Origin: Intrasporangium oryzae NRRL B-24470
Lineage (GTDB): Bacteria > Actinomycetota > Actinomycetes > Actinomycetales > Dermatophilaceae
Length of the DNA stretch: 44,942 nucleotides
Direction of reading: 5' to 3'
NCBI RefSeq assembly: GCF_000576595.1
Contig: NZ_AWSA01000038.1
Coordinates: forward strand, 1 to 44,942
Of the stretch, positions 8,807 to 16,662 are shown piece after piece; positions within the stretch are counted from its first letter, which is position 1; every line of letters begins with the position of its first letter. The position numbers and the translations under genes are program-made. Under the pieces are notes generated by a model. The model was not told the DNA's origin. It searched no databases and saw only the letters and a list, made by a program, of their open reading frames with translations.

Positions 8807-10303
8807 ATGCCCACCGACCGCAGGGTCTCGCGCGCTGTGGCCCTGGGACTCCTCGCCCTCGCGGCGGTCGTCGTCGCCGCGTCGTCGGCCCGAGGCGGTG
8901 GCCACGTCGACCTCGAGGTCTACGTCCGCGCGGGGAGACGCTGGCTCGCCGGAATGGACCCCTACGCCGCGCGCCCGGAGCTCCCCTTCACCTACCCGCC
9001 CTTCGCCGTCCTGCTCAGCGTGCCGATGGCGCTTGCCCCCGGCGTGGCGCTCGCCGTCCTGACGACCCTGACCCTGGTGGCTGCGGCCGGGGGAGCGCTG
9101 TCCGCGGCGCGGGACGCGGGCCGGCCGTCCCTGGCCGGTCACGGCCCTCCCGCCCGCCTCTCACCCAGGCAGGACTCCGGTCGGGTCCGCCTGGCCTGGG
9201 TCGCTGTGGGGGCCGGGGCCCTTCTCAGTGAGCCGGTGCGACGGACCCTCCACCTCGGGCAGGTCAACGGGCTCGTCGTCGGGCTCGTGCTCGTGGACCT
9301 GCTTCTCGTGCCTCGGCCGTGGCGGGGCTGGCTCACCGGAGTCGCCGCGGGCACCAAGCTCACTCCGCTCGTCTTCGTCCTCCACCCGCTGGCCCGGAGG
9401 GACTGGGCCACGGCCGTGCGGATCGTGGCGGGGTTCGCCGCCACCGTTCTCGTCGGAGCCCTGGTCCTGCCGGCGGAGTCGCGGACGTACTGGACCTCGC
9501 TCGCCCTCGATCCCGGACGCGTCGGCGCGCCGGGATTCGCCGACAACCAGAGCCTTCTCGGGCTGTTCGACCGGGTCGTGCCAGGGCATGCGACGGCGGC
9601 GTGGCTCGCCGCCTCGGTCCTTGCCGTCGGCGCCGGTCTCGTTGCGCTGCAACGGCGCCGGGGACGAGCGCCGATCGAAGGTGTGGTCGTCTGCGCGCTC
9701 CTCGGTCTGCTCCTCTCGCCGATCTCCTGGTCGCACCACTGGCTCCTGCTCCCTGCGGCCGCAGTCGTCTGCCTGCGCGACCGCCGGCCGCTCGTCGCCG
9801 CGATCGCAGGCGCCACCGTCCTGCTCGCGGAGCCGCTGGCGTCCTCGGGCGCGGTCGGCGGCAGTGGCCTCCTCGAGGGCCTCGCCACGAACGCCATCAC
9901 CATCGCCGGCGTGCTCTGCCTGGTCACCCTCGCTCGCGTCCCGGGCCGTCCCATCATCGAGGCACCACCGGGCGGCGGGCCCACGGCACGAGGACGCGGT
10001 CCGGCCCGGCTGCCCCTTCGGCCGGCTCGCGTCGGCCGGAGGCGACTGATTCCGGCATTCCCCAACGGCACTCAGGTTCGGGGCGTAGCAAGGGGGTATG
10101 AAGGCAGTAGGAGGCAAGAAACCATGACCAAGCACATCTCGCATCTCCAGGAGGACGGCACCGTCTTCCCGCCCGTCACCCCCGATCCTCCGCTCCCACC
10201 GGGACAGCCGGAGATCGTCGTGCCGGAGATGGTCCCGCCCAAGGACACCGCGACGCCGACCCGGCCGACCGAGGACCCAAAGCCGACGGAGCAGCCCGAC
10301 TGA
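8807..10303 (+). CDS. GT87 family glycosyltransferase (mannosyltransferase-like), with in-frame C-terminal run-on
   Basis: A polytopic membrane protein of the GT87 (DUF2029) family. These use polyprenyl-phosphate mannose to build mannosylated lipids or lipomannan in actinobacteria. Visible are the catalytic acidic pair after the first helix (HVDLEVYVRAGRRWL), FTYPPFAVLLSVPMAL, HLGQVNGLVVGLV, AGTKLTPLVFVLHPL, FADNQSLLGLFDR and LSPISWSHHWLLL. The last family-like helix ends near 9945. After this the frame stays open through an Arg/Pro-rich stretch, then through what looks like a separate small gene (10124-10303). The true stop may have been lost, or the tail is real. ATG 8807 lacks a clear ribosome binding site. 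Confidence 0.72.
   Translation: MPTDRRVSRAVALGLLALAAVVVAASSARGGGHVDLEVYVRAGRRWLAGMDPYAARPELPFTYPPFAVLLSVPMALAPGVALAVLTTLTLVAAAGGALSAARDAGRPSLAGHGPPARLSPRQDSGRVRLAWVAVGAGALLSEPVRRTLHLGQVNGLVVGLVLVDLLLVPRPWRGWLTGVAAGTKLTPLVFVLHPLARRDWATAVRIVAGFAATVLVGALVLPAESRTYWTSLALDPGRVGAPGFADNQSLLGLFDRVVPGHATAAWLAASVLAVGAGLVALQRRRGRAPIEGVVVCALLGLLLSPISWSHHWLLLPAAAVVCLRDRRPLVAAIAGATVLLAEPLASSGAVGGSGLLEGLATNAITIAGVLCLVTLARVPGRPIIEAPPGGGPTARGRGPARLPLRPARVGRRRLIPAFPNGTQVRGVARGYEGSRRQETMTKHISHLQEDGTVFPPVTPDPPLPPGQPEIVVPEMVPPKDTATPTRPTEDPKPTEQPD
10075..10099 (+). promoter_or_regulatory. SigB/SigF-type stress promoter
   Basis: GGTTCG at 10075-10080 and GGGTAT at 10094-10099, 14 bases apart (counted from GTTC), match the actinobacterial SigB/SigF consensus (GNNT or GTTT, 14-16 bases, GGGTAT). 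The start would fall near 10106, just ahead of the small ORF at 10124. A SigB/SigF-family gene lies 4 kb downstream. Confidence 0.55.
10124..10303 (+). CDS. Small Pro/Glu-rich protein of unknown function
   Basis: A 59-aa protein starting MTKHISHLQEDGTVFPPV, about one quarter proline, with repeated P-x-P-P-G-Q-P and PTRPTEDPKPTE blocks. It has no membrane segment and is probably disordered. It has its own SigB-type promoter (10075-10099) and an AGGAGG site nine bases before its ATG, so I regard it as an independent gene. It happens to share the reading frame of the upstream glycosyltransferase. A stress-related role is inferred only from promoter type and neighbours. Confidence 0.6.
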   Translation: MTKHISHLQEDGTVFPPVTPDPPLPPGQPEIVVPEMVPPKDTATPTRPTEDPKPTEQPD

Positions 10304-10320
10304 CCCGTCCCCAGCCCGGT

Positions 10321-10362
10321 TCGATGTATTGCCGCGTGCTCTGGGTCGCGCCGATACATCGA
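10321..10362. repeat. Inverted repeat between the small ORF and the Rho-N gene
   Basis: Perfect arms TCGATGTAT (10321-10329) and ATACATCGA (10354-10362) flank 24 bases. CCGG outside both arms adds four more pairs with one bulged T. It is either a stem-loop terminator for the small gene or an operator for the gene at 10394. Confidence 0.45.
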
Positions 10363-10393
10363 CCGGGGCCTTCCCGAACGAGAGGAGAGGCAC

Positions 10394-10666
10394 ATGCCAC
10401 GCCGACAGGACCCGGGACCGTCCGTGAAGGACAAGGAGCTCTACGAGGCGCTGCGTGACGACGGCGCGAGCAAGGAGAAGGCCGCGCGCATCGCCAACGC
10501 GGCCGCTGCGACGTCCCGCTCGAAGGTCGGGCGCAAGGGCGGCAAGGCGGGGGACTACGAGGACATGACGAAGGACGAACTGATGTCGCGCGCCCGCCGC
10601 ATCGGCATCGCCGGGCGCTCGTCGATGAACAAGGCCCAGCTCATCGACGCCCTGCGCAACCACTGA
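10394..10666 (+). CDS. Rho-N domain (DUF7218-like) small protein
   Basis: A 90-aa basic protein. The first half (VKDKELYEALRDDGASKEKAARIANAAA, split across residues 12-40) resembles the actinobacterial DUF7218 proteins. The second half (MTKDELMSRARRIGIAGRSSMNKAQLIDALR) is a Rho-termination-factor N-terminal/SAP-like helix-extended-loop-helix that usually binds nucleic acid. GAGAGGAGAGG stands directly upstream of ATG 10394. It lies 20 bases ahead of the SDR gene and is probably co-transcribed with it. Nucleic-acid binding is inferred from the fold only. Confidence 0.78.
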   Translation: MPRRQDPGPSVKDKELYEALRDDGASKEKAARIANAAAATSRSKVGRKGGKAGDYEDMTKDELMSRARRIGIAGRSSMNKAQLIDALRNH

Positions 10667-10686
10667 CCGCACGCCCTGGAGGCCGC

Positions 10687-11691
10687 ATGACCCCCGAGCC
10701 CGAGCAGTCCGAGCGCCAGCACGAGTCCCAGCACCAGCCCGAGTCCCAGCGCCAGCCCGAGTCCCAGCGCCAGCCCGAGTCAGCGGGGGAGCCCGAGGTC
10801 GCACGGCACGCCGAGAGCATGGTCCGCCGCGACGACAAGGGCGGCTTCCCGGCCCAGCAGCAGGACCCGCCCGGCCTCACGAGCCGGATGCACCCCGTGC
10901 CGGACCACGGCGAGGACACCTACATCGGCCACGGTCGGCTTGAAGGCCTGCGTGCCCTCATCACCGGCGGGGACTCCGGGATCGGGCGGGCCGTCGCCAT
11001 CGCCTTCGCCCGCGAGGGAGCCGACGTCGCCATCGGCTACCTGCCGGACGAGCAGAGCGACGCCGAGGAGACGCTCGGCTGGGTCGAGCGGGCCGGCCGC
11101 AAGGGCGTGCTCGTGCCCGGCGACCTCGTCGACCGCGAGACCTGCCGGCGGGTCGTCGCCCAGGCCGTCGGCGGCCTCGGCGGCCTCGACATCCTCGTCA
11201 ACAACGCCGGCTACCACTGGGACCGGGGCGGCGACGGGATCGAGGGGCTGCAGCCAGAGCACGTCGAGCGGGTGCTGCGGACCAACCTCCACGCGGTCCT
11301 CTGGCTCTGCCAGGCGGCCTCACCGCATCTCGGCACGGGGGCGTCGATCATCACGACGACCTCGATCCAGGCCTACGACCCGTCGCCGGCGCTGCTCGAC
11401 TACGCGGCGACGAAGGCGGCCCTCAACAACCTCACGGTCAACCTCGCCGCGGCGCTCGGGCCGCGCGGGATCCGGGTCAACGCCGTCGCACCCGGGCCGA
11501 TCTGGACGCCGCTCCAGCCCGCCACCCGCGGAACCGACACGATCGAGACCTTTGGCGCCGACACCCCGCTCGGGCGGGCCGGGCAGCCTGCCGAGGTCGC
11601 GCCCGCCTACGTCTTCCTCGCCTCGCCGGCCGACGCGAGCTACGTCTCCGGGACCGTCCTCGGTGTGACGGGCGGGAAGGCGACCCTGTGA
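10687..11691 (+). CDS. SDR family oxidoreductase, general-stress type
   Basis: A 334-aa short-chain dehydrogenase. The cofactor loop TGGDSGIG lies at residues 93-100, NNAG at 172-175, catalytic Ser226 in TTTSIQAY, and the YxxxK pair Tyr239/Lys243 in DYAATKAAL. The sequence before the Rossmann fold (FPAQQQDPPG, then RLEG) is shared with the YghA/YhdF group of stress-induced SDRs. The first about 32 residues are a Gln/Pro/Glu/Ser repeat coded by 18-base tandem repeats, absent from typical members. GGAGG stands upstream of ATG 10687. The substrate is unknown. Confidence 0.88.
   Translation: MTPEPEQSERQHESQHQPESQRQPESQRQPESAGEPEVARHAESMVRRDDKGGFPAQQQDPPGLTSRMHPVPDHGEDTYIGHGRLEGLRALITGGDSGIGRAVAIAFAREGADVAIGYLPDEQSDAEETLGWVERAGRKGVLVPGDLVDRETCRRVVAQAVGGLGGLDILVNNAGYHWDRGGDGIEGLQPEHVERVLRTNLHAVLWLCQAASPHLGTGASIITTTSIQAYDPSPALLDYAATKAALNNLTVNLAAALGPRGIRVNAVAPGPIWTPLQPATRGTDTIETFGADTPLGRAGQPAEVAPAYVFLASPADASYVSGTVLGVTGGKATL
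10717..10780 (+). repeat. 18-base tandem repeat coding QPESQR units
   Basis: About 3.6 copies of an 18-base unit (CAGCCCGAGTCCCAGCGC), two of them identical and the first slightly diverged, lie in frame at the SDR N-terminus. Copy number may vary between strains without shifting the frame. Confidence 0.8.
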
Positions 11692-11781
11692 CGGGAGGCG
11701 ACCGCCGTATGCCGCCCGGCCGGGTCCTCAGCCGACGCTGAGTCGATCCTCACTCGGCTTCGGTCGGCACTGCGCGCTCGA

Positions 11782-12921
11782 ATGGAGCAGAGTGTGAGGG
11801 TGCGGACCATGGGAGTCGAGGAGGAGATGCTCCTCGTGGACATTCGCAACGGTCGGCCACGCTCCGTGTCGGGCCGGCTCCTCATCCGGGCCGCCCAGCA
11901 CCCGGCGCCGGTCGCCGGGGTGGGCGTCCACGGGGCGCTCGAGGGGGAGTTCAAGCAGCAGCAGATCGAGACGCACACCCGGCCCGTGTCCGACCTCGAC
12001 ACGCTCCGTCGGGAGGTGCGCCGCTGGCGCACCGAGGCCATCGACGCCGCCCGGGAGAGCGGCTCGAGCGTCGCCGCGCTCGCGACCTCCCCGCTCCGGG
12101 TGAAGCCGACGCCGGTCGCGTCGCCCCGCTACGCCTGGATGCAGGAGCGCTACGCCCTGACCGCGCGCGAGCACCTCACGTGTGGGCTGCACGTCCACGT
12201 GTCGGTCGAGTCCGACGAGGAGGGCGTCGCCGTCATCGACCGGATACGGGTCTGGATGTCGACCCTGCTCGCGCTCAGCGCCAACTCGCCCTACTGGAAG
12301 GGCGACGACTCCGGCTTCGCGAGCTACCGCGCTCGGGCCATGGCGAAGTGGCCCGCGGCAGGGCCCACCGACCTGTTCGGCTCGGCGGCGGTCTACCACC
12401 AGCTCGTCCGCGACATGACCCTGTCGTCCGTCATCCTCGACGCCGGCATGGTCTACTTCGACGCCCGGCTCTCGCACCACTACCCCACGGTCGAGATCCG
12501 GGTGGCGGACGTGTGTCCCTCGGTCGAGGAGACGGTGGTCATCGCCGGGCTCTGCCGGGCCCTCGTCGAGACGGCCGCCTCCGAGTGGGCCGCAGGGGAG
12601 CCGCCGCCACCGGTCCCCACCCTGCTGCTTCGTCTCGGAGCCTGGCAGGCGAGCCGCGAGGGCATTGACGGGGTCCTGCTCGACCCGTTCACGTCACGGC
12701 CCGTGCCGGCGTGGGACGTCGTCGACCGTCTCGTCGACCACGTCCGGCCGGCGCTCAAGGCGGCCGGCGACCTCGAGGCGGTCGAGGACGGTCTGGAGCG
12801 ACTCCGCAGGGAAGGCAACGGCGCGATCCGCCAGCGGCGGATGTACGAGCGGACCGGCCAGCTCGTCGACGTCGTCGCGCATGCAGTGCGGGTCACCGCG
12901 GGGCTCGAGGACGCGCCCTGA
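11782..12921 (+). CDS. YbdK-type carboxylate-amine ligase (glutamate-cysteine ligase family 2)
   Basis: A 379-aa member of GCS2, ATP-dependent ligases that join a carboxylate such as glutamate to an amine such as cysteine. It shows the N-terminal GVEEEMLLVD, FKQQQIETHTRPVSDLD, and LTCGLHVHVSVESDEEG with the metal-binding His/Glu residues. ALSANSPYWKGDDSGFASYR and HYPTVEIRVADVCPSVEE follow. ATG 11782 is used; GTG 11794 with GGAG just ahead is equally possible and gives 375 aa. Mycothiol-producing actinobacteria lack true glutathione synthesis, so the product is uncertain. Confidence 0.87.
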   Translation: MEQSVRVRTMGVEEEMLLVDIRNGRPRSVSGRLLIRAAQHPAPVAGVGVHGALEGEFKQQQIETHTRPVSDLDTLRREVRRWRTEAIDAARESGSSVAALATSPLRVKPTPVASPRYAWMQERYALTAREHLTCGLHVHVSVESDEEGVAVIDRIRVWMSTLLALSANSPYWKGDDSGFASYRARAMAKWPAAGPTDLFGSAAVYHQLVRDMTLSSVILDAGMVYFDARLSHHYPTVEIRVADVCPSVEETVVIAGLCRALVETAASEWAAGEPPPPVPTLLLRLGAWQASREGIDGVLLDPFTSRPVPAWDVVDRLVDHVRPALKAAGDLEAVEDGLERLRREGNGAIRQRRMYERTGQLVDVVAHAVRVTAGLEDAP

Positions 12922-12930
12922 GGCCGCCGA

Positions 12931-12955
12931 CCCGCCGAGCGCGCGCGCCGGCGGG
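12931..12955. terminator. Hairpin between convergent ligase and GAF-ANTAR genes
   Basis: CCCGCCG and CGGCGGG arms flank an 11-base GC-repeat loop in the gap between two convergent stops. It would serve either transcript. Confidence 0.4.
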
Positions 12956-12986
12956 CGGATGCGAGCGGCATACGGCCCCGGGATGG

Positions 12987-13760
12987 TCAGGCCGGGTCGA
13001 TCCAGAGGGTCCCCGTCTCGATGACGTCCGCAGCCACGTCACGCAGCTTGCGGTTGTGGTTCTGGCTCGCGGCGTGGAGCAGGTCGAAGGCGCGCTCACG
13101 GGTCACCTTGTGCAGCCCCATGATGATGCCCATGGCCGTGCCGATGTCGCGGTTGCTCTGCAGGGCCCGCTCGAGGTTGACGACGCGCTCGCGGCTCGTG
13201 GCGGCCGTGACGGCCCCGGCGGCGTGCGCGGCCAGCAGCAGGCCCGTCAGGACGTCGTGCTCGTCGAACGCGCGAGGAGCCCGGGCGTAGACGTTGAGCC
13301 CCGCGATCGAGTCGTCGTCGAGGTCGGTCAGGAGCCGGAAGGAGAGCATGCTCCGGAAGCCGAACTCCTCCGCCACGAGCCGGCCGAACTCAGGCCACCG
13401 ATCGTCGTGGAGGAGATCGGCCGGGTGGTAGACGGTGGCGTCGAGCACGGCATCGACGCAGGGCCCGGACCCGAGCCGGTACTGGAGGTAGTCGGCCTCG
13501 CGGGTCGCGTCGTCGGTCGCCGCCGGGGTCGAGAACCGGCCCGCCCGCAGCGTCGTGATGCTCGCGCTGTCGGCGCCCTCGATGACCTTCACGGCATGGC
13601 GCGCCACGTCCTCCATCGTCGGCGCCGCGCCGGGCCCGGCCGCCGTCACCGGCTCGACCATCCGGTAGCGCGTGATCAGCTCCTCGACGCGCAGCGTGTT
13701 CGCCTCGAGGTCAGTGGACCGCTTGGTGCGCCGGTCGGGTGCACGACTCTCGTTGCTCAC
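12987..13760 (-). CDS. GAF and ANTAR domain regulator
   Basis: This 257-aa cytoplasmic protein has a GAF sensor domain over about residues 40-180 (DADSASI-like VIEGADSASITTL, LGSGPCVDAVLDATVYHPADL, SMLSFRLL, LNVYARAPRAFDEHD). A C-terminal ANTAR RNA-binding domain follows (RVVNLERALQSNRDIGTAMGI, then RERAFDLLHAASQNHNRKL). ANTAR proteins act as antiterminators by binding paired hexaloop RNA hairpins. The start is GTG 13760 with GAAGGAG upstream. It lies next to a SigB/SigF-type sigma gene on the same strand, consistent with stress signalling. The signal is unknown. Confidence 0.9.
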   Translation of the reverse strand: MSNESRAPDRRTKRSTDLEANTLRVEELITRYRMVEPVTAAGPGAAPTMEDVARHAVKVIEGADSASITTLRAGRFSTPAATDDATREADYLQYRLGSGPCVDAVLDATVYHPADLLHDDRWPEFGRLVAEEFGFRSMLSFRLLTDLDDDSIAGLNVYARAPRAFDEHDVLTGLLLAAHAAGAVTAATSRERVVNLERALQSNRDIGTAMGIIMGLHKVTRERAFDLLHAASQNHNRKLRDVAADVIETGTLWIDPA

Positions 13761-13847
13761 AGCGGGCTCCTTCGGGACGACCGAGGCTCGCAGGACGCGG
13801 GACCCCTCCCATCATGCGCGCGCTGCGGCCACGATGGGCACGAGGAG

Positions 13848-14666
13848 TCAGGATGCGCGCCTCGCGGTCGTGCCCTCCATCGCGGACTCACCCATGGAGG
13901 CACGCAGCGTCTCGAGGACCCGCGCCAGCCGCCGCGACACCTGCATCTGGCTCACCCCGAGCGACTCGCTGATCCGCCGCTGGGTCTGTCCCTCGACGAA
14001 CCGCATCCAGATCAGACGCCGCTCCTCCTCGGTCCGTTCGGCGAGCGCCTGCCGGAGACAGATCCGGTCGGGGAGCATCTCGACGGCCTCGTCGAACGTT
14101 CCGAGCGTGTCGAGGACGGACCGGTCCTGCAGTCCCCCGCACAACAGGTCGAGTGAGTCGGGTCGGTAGCTCGTGTCGACCTGCTCGGCCTCCGAGACGA
14201 GCTCGGCGGGCACGGACATCCGCTCAGCGAGGTCTGCGAGCCGCGGTGTGCGTCCGAGCTCCTGGGAGGCCTCCTCCACGTGGCTCCGCATGGCGATCCG
14301 CAGCTCCTGCAGCCGGCGCGGCGGGCGGACCGCCCAGCCGTGGTCACGGAAGTACCTCTTCAGCTCGCCCGAGATGGTGGGGATGGCGAAGGCCGTGAAC
14401 GACCGACCCGCCTCCGGGTCGAACCGGCGGATCGCCTTGAGCAGGGCCAGGCGCGCGACCTGGACGAGGTCCTCCTCCTCGATCCCGCGGCGCCGGAACC
14501 GGCGGCCCAGGGAGTCGCAGAGGTCCAGGTGAAGCTCGACCAGCTCTGCCACGAGCTCCTGGGCTCGCTCGGCGTCGGTCTCGGCGCGGAGCCGTTCGAA
14601 GAGCTGTCTGGCGACGTCGTCGCGCTCGGAATGACGAGAGGTTCCGGGGGTGTGGGGGTCAGACAT
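13848..14666 (-). CDS. RNA polymerase sigma factor, SigB/SigF/SigG family
   Basis: A 272-aa group 3 sigma-70 factor. Region 2 includes EEEDLVQVARLALLKAIRRFDPEAG and FTAFAIPTISGELKRYFRD (-10 recognition). Region 3 has PPRRLQELR and LGRTPRLADLAERMSV, and region 4 has the HTH TQRRISESLGVSQMQVSRRLARVLETLR. Such factors control general stress genes and recognise GTTT/GGGTAT promoters, one of which is seen at 10075. No anti-sigma factor is encoded next to it, which is unusual for the group. A GGGTAT lies 72 bases upstream (14743-14738, minus strand) without a clear -35. Confidence 0.93.
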   Translation of the reverse strand: MSDPHTPGTSRHSERDDVARQLFERLRAETDAERAQELVAELVELHLDLCDSLGRRFRRRGIEEEDLVQVARLALLKAIRRFDPEAGRSFTAFAIPTISGELKRYFRDHGWAVRPPRRLQELRIAMRSHVEEASQELGRTPRLADLAERMSVPAELVSEAEQVDTSYRPDSLDLLCGGLQDRSVLDTLGTFDEAVEMLPDRICLRQALAERTEEERRLIWMRFVEGQTQRRISESLGVSQMQVSRRLARVLETLRASMGESAMEGTTARRAS

Positions 14667-14885
14667 GACTCATCTCCGTGTGCTACCGGATGACTGAGTC
14701 GGCACGTGGTTTGGACCGCTCGCTGTCTGGTCGGTCCATACCCACTCTTCGCGGATGGCCGTCGCCGGCGTGACCGGTTCGCGTGGGGCCGTGACGACGA
14801 TCGTCGCGGAGGCGGCGCGGACCGTGGGCTGCCGGACCAACGAAGCCCGACCTGACCCCTGCTCGCTCCGGCCGGGTCCAGGACC

Positions 14886-14919
14886 GCGCCGCAACTCCGC
14901 CCGGGCGGAGTTGCGGCGC
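14886..14919 (-). terminator. 34-base perfect palindrome after the M4 peptidase gene
   Basis: GCGCCGCAACTCCGCCC is followed without a spacer by its exact complement, giving 17-base arms that would fold with a CCGG tip. It lies about 47 bases beyond the peptidase stop. The rest of the 299-base gap (14667-14965) shows no credible gene. It holds only a short direct repeat (GTCGTTCAG twice) and the upstream region of the sigma gene. Confidence 0.6.
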
Positions 14920-14965
14920 TGGGCGTCGTTCAGGTCGTCGTTCAGGTCATGACGAGACGCAACAC

Positions 14966-16072
14966 CTAGGCGCCACTCGGGGTGGTGTGCGGCTTCTTCT
15001 TCGGCTTGTGGTGGGGCTGGCCGTCCGTTGCCGGGACCTTCGTCGCCACGCCGACCTGCTCCCACGCGTCCCGGACGACGGTGACGGCGTCGGCGCCGAA
15101 GAGGCTCTGGGCATTGGTGACGGTGAGCTGGGCGAACGCCGCGAAGGTGGCCGACGCGCGGAGGTGGCCGCCGGTCAGCGTCGCGTACCAGATGCGGCCC
15201 GCCTTGTCCCAGGCATAGCCGCCGAAACCGGCCGCCGCGAGGTAGAAGGCGCGGTTGGGGATGCCGGAGTTGATGTGGACGCCGCCGTTGTCGTCGGACG
15301 TGTGGACGTAGTGGGCCATGTCCGCGGGCTGCGGGTCCTTGCCCAGCTGCGGGTCGTCGTATGCCGTGCCCGGGTCCTTCATCGACCGGAGCGCGACCCC
15401 GTGGATGCCCGCTGCGAGCAGCCCGGCACCGATGAGCCAGTCCGCCTGGTCTGCCGTCTGCTTCGGGTCGGCGTGGTACTGCTTGACCATCGAGCCGAAC
15501 ACGTCGGACATCGACTCGTTGAGTGCTCCCGCCTGGTCCTGGTAGTCGAGCGCGGCGGTGTACTGGGTGACGCCGTGGGTGAGCTCGTGGCCCATGACGT
15601 CGATGGCGATGGTGAACCGGTTGAACAGGGTCCCGTCGCCGTCACCGAAGAGCATCTGGCTGCCTGTCCACTCGGCGTTGTCGTAGGCATGCCCGTAGTG
15701 GACCGTGCCGATGAGGTCGAGGCCGGCATCGTCGACCGAGTTGCGGGAGTAGACCCCGCTGTAGAAGTCGAGGGTCGCCCTCAGGCCGTCATGTGCCTCG
15801 TCCGTCTCGGCGTCACCCGTCGCGGGATCGGTGTCGCCCCGGACCAGCGAGCCCGGCAGGGTCGTGGAGCCCTGGGCGTCGTAGATGGCGACGGTCGCGG
15901 GTGGCGCGCCGAGGGCCCGGGTCGTGGCGACCCCGGGAGCCATCTCTCGCGAGCCGATGACGGAACGGTGCTGTTCGAGGGCCACCTCGGCGAGCTGGCG
16001 CTGCTCGGGTGTGCCGTGGTCGCGAATGTGCTCGAGAATGTGCGGGGGAACGATCCCCTGGATGAATGTCAT
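14966..16072 (-). CDS. Protealysin-like M4 family metallopeptidase
   Basis: A 368-aa thermolysin-family zinc protease. The zinc motif HELTH spans residues 162-166 with the third ligand Glu186 in NESMSDVFG; HINSGIPNRAFY supplies the catalytic His region. There is no signal peptide. The N-terminal propeptide is short (about 45 residues) and carries the PPHIL motif, like the PP-x-x-L motif of protealysin precursors, which suggests a cytoplasmic or non-classically exported enzyme. ATG 16072 has GGGAGG seven bases upstream. The neighbouring gene encodes an emfourin-like inhibitor. The C-terminus ends in a basic His/Lys-rich tail. Confidence 0.9.
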   Translation of the reverse strand: MTFIQGIVPPHILEHIRDHGTPEQRQLAEVALEQHRSVIGSREMAPGVATTRALGAPPATVAIYDAQGSTTLPGSLVRGDTDPATGDAETDEAHDGLRATLDFYSGVYSRNSVDDAGLDLIGTVHYGHAYDNAEWTGSQMLFGDGDGTLFNRFTIAIDVMGHELTHGVTQYTAALDYQDQAGALNESMSDVFGSMVKQYHADPKQTADQADWLIGAGLLAAGIHGVALRSMKDPGTAYDDPQLGKDPQPADMAHYVHTSDDNGGVHINSGIPNRAFYLAAAGFGGYAWDKAGRIWYATLTGGHLRASATFAAFAQLTVTNAQSLFGADAVTVVRDAWEQVGVATKVPATDGQPHHKPKKKPHTTPSGA

Positions 16073-16109
16073 CGCCCGACCTCCCGGAGCCCGGAGGCTC
16101 CGACTCATT

Positions 16110-16427
16110 TCATCGTGGATTTTTCTCTCTGCCGATCTCCTCGATCCGCGACACGAGGTGCTGCAGCGTCGGGTCGGCTATCGGTGACGTGAACGACACG
16201 GCGGATTCGCCGTCGTCGTGCGACACGGTCAGCGTGTAGCTGATGTAGTCGCCGGCACCGGGCTTGGGGGTCTGACGAGCGACCGCATGCTCGAAATCGA
16301 CTGCCCCGACGAGGTGCTCGATCTCCCGGGAGGAGGGCTCGGTCAAGGAGTCGGTGTCGATCGTGATCTCCCCGGTCAGTGCTCTGACGGCGGCGAACCC
16401 GCCGGACCGGTTGAGAGTGATCCTCAT
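16110..16427 (-). CDS. Emfourin-like protealysin inhibitor
   Basis: This 105-aa protein starts MRITLNRSGGFAAVRALTGE. The basic N-terminal strand with SGGFA is the mark of emfourin, the slow-binding inhibitor of protealysin described from Serratia. Other visible elements are EIEHLVGAVDFEHA and YISYTLTVSHDDGESAVSF. It is the first gene of a two-gene unit with the M4 peptidase, 37 bases ahead of it, and has GGGGGGAGG near its ATG. The likely role is to hold the peptidase inactive inside the cell. The call rests on motif plus linkage; overall family identity is likely but not tested. Confidence 0.8.
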   Translation of the reverse strand: MRITLNRSGGFAAVRALTGEITIDTDSLTEPSSREIEHLVGAVDFEHAVARQTPKPGAGDYISYTLTVSHDDGESAVSFTSPIADPTLQHLVSRIEEIGREKNPR

Positions 16428-16662
16428 CGACCCTCACCTCCCCCCGATTCAGTGTTCTCTCGCCGAATACGGGGCGTCAAGGTGACGAAGAAAAGGGCTG
16501 GTGTCAGTTTCTTGGACGTTTCCCGCGAATTCCATAGCAGTATCGGCGAATTCCCGGGCGGACCGTTCGACCGCGGCGTATCGTGCCCGGCCGGGTGACG
16601 AGAGGGCATCCCGAGATGCCCCACAACCCTTCACGGGTATGCCGCCGGGCCCGCTCCGCAGA

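Noticed and set aside
14738-14743. GGGTAT (minus strand) as a SigB promoter of the sigma gene
   Set aside because: No GTTT or GNNT-type -35 at 14-16 bases; kept only as a remark.
16635-16640. GGGTAT at 16635 as a promoter
   Set aside because: It overlaps a GTATGCCGC motif, has no -35 and points into the terminator of a convergent gene.
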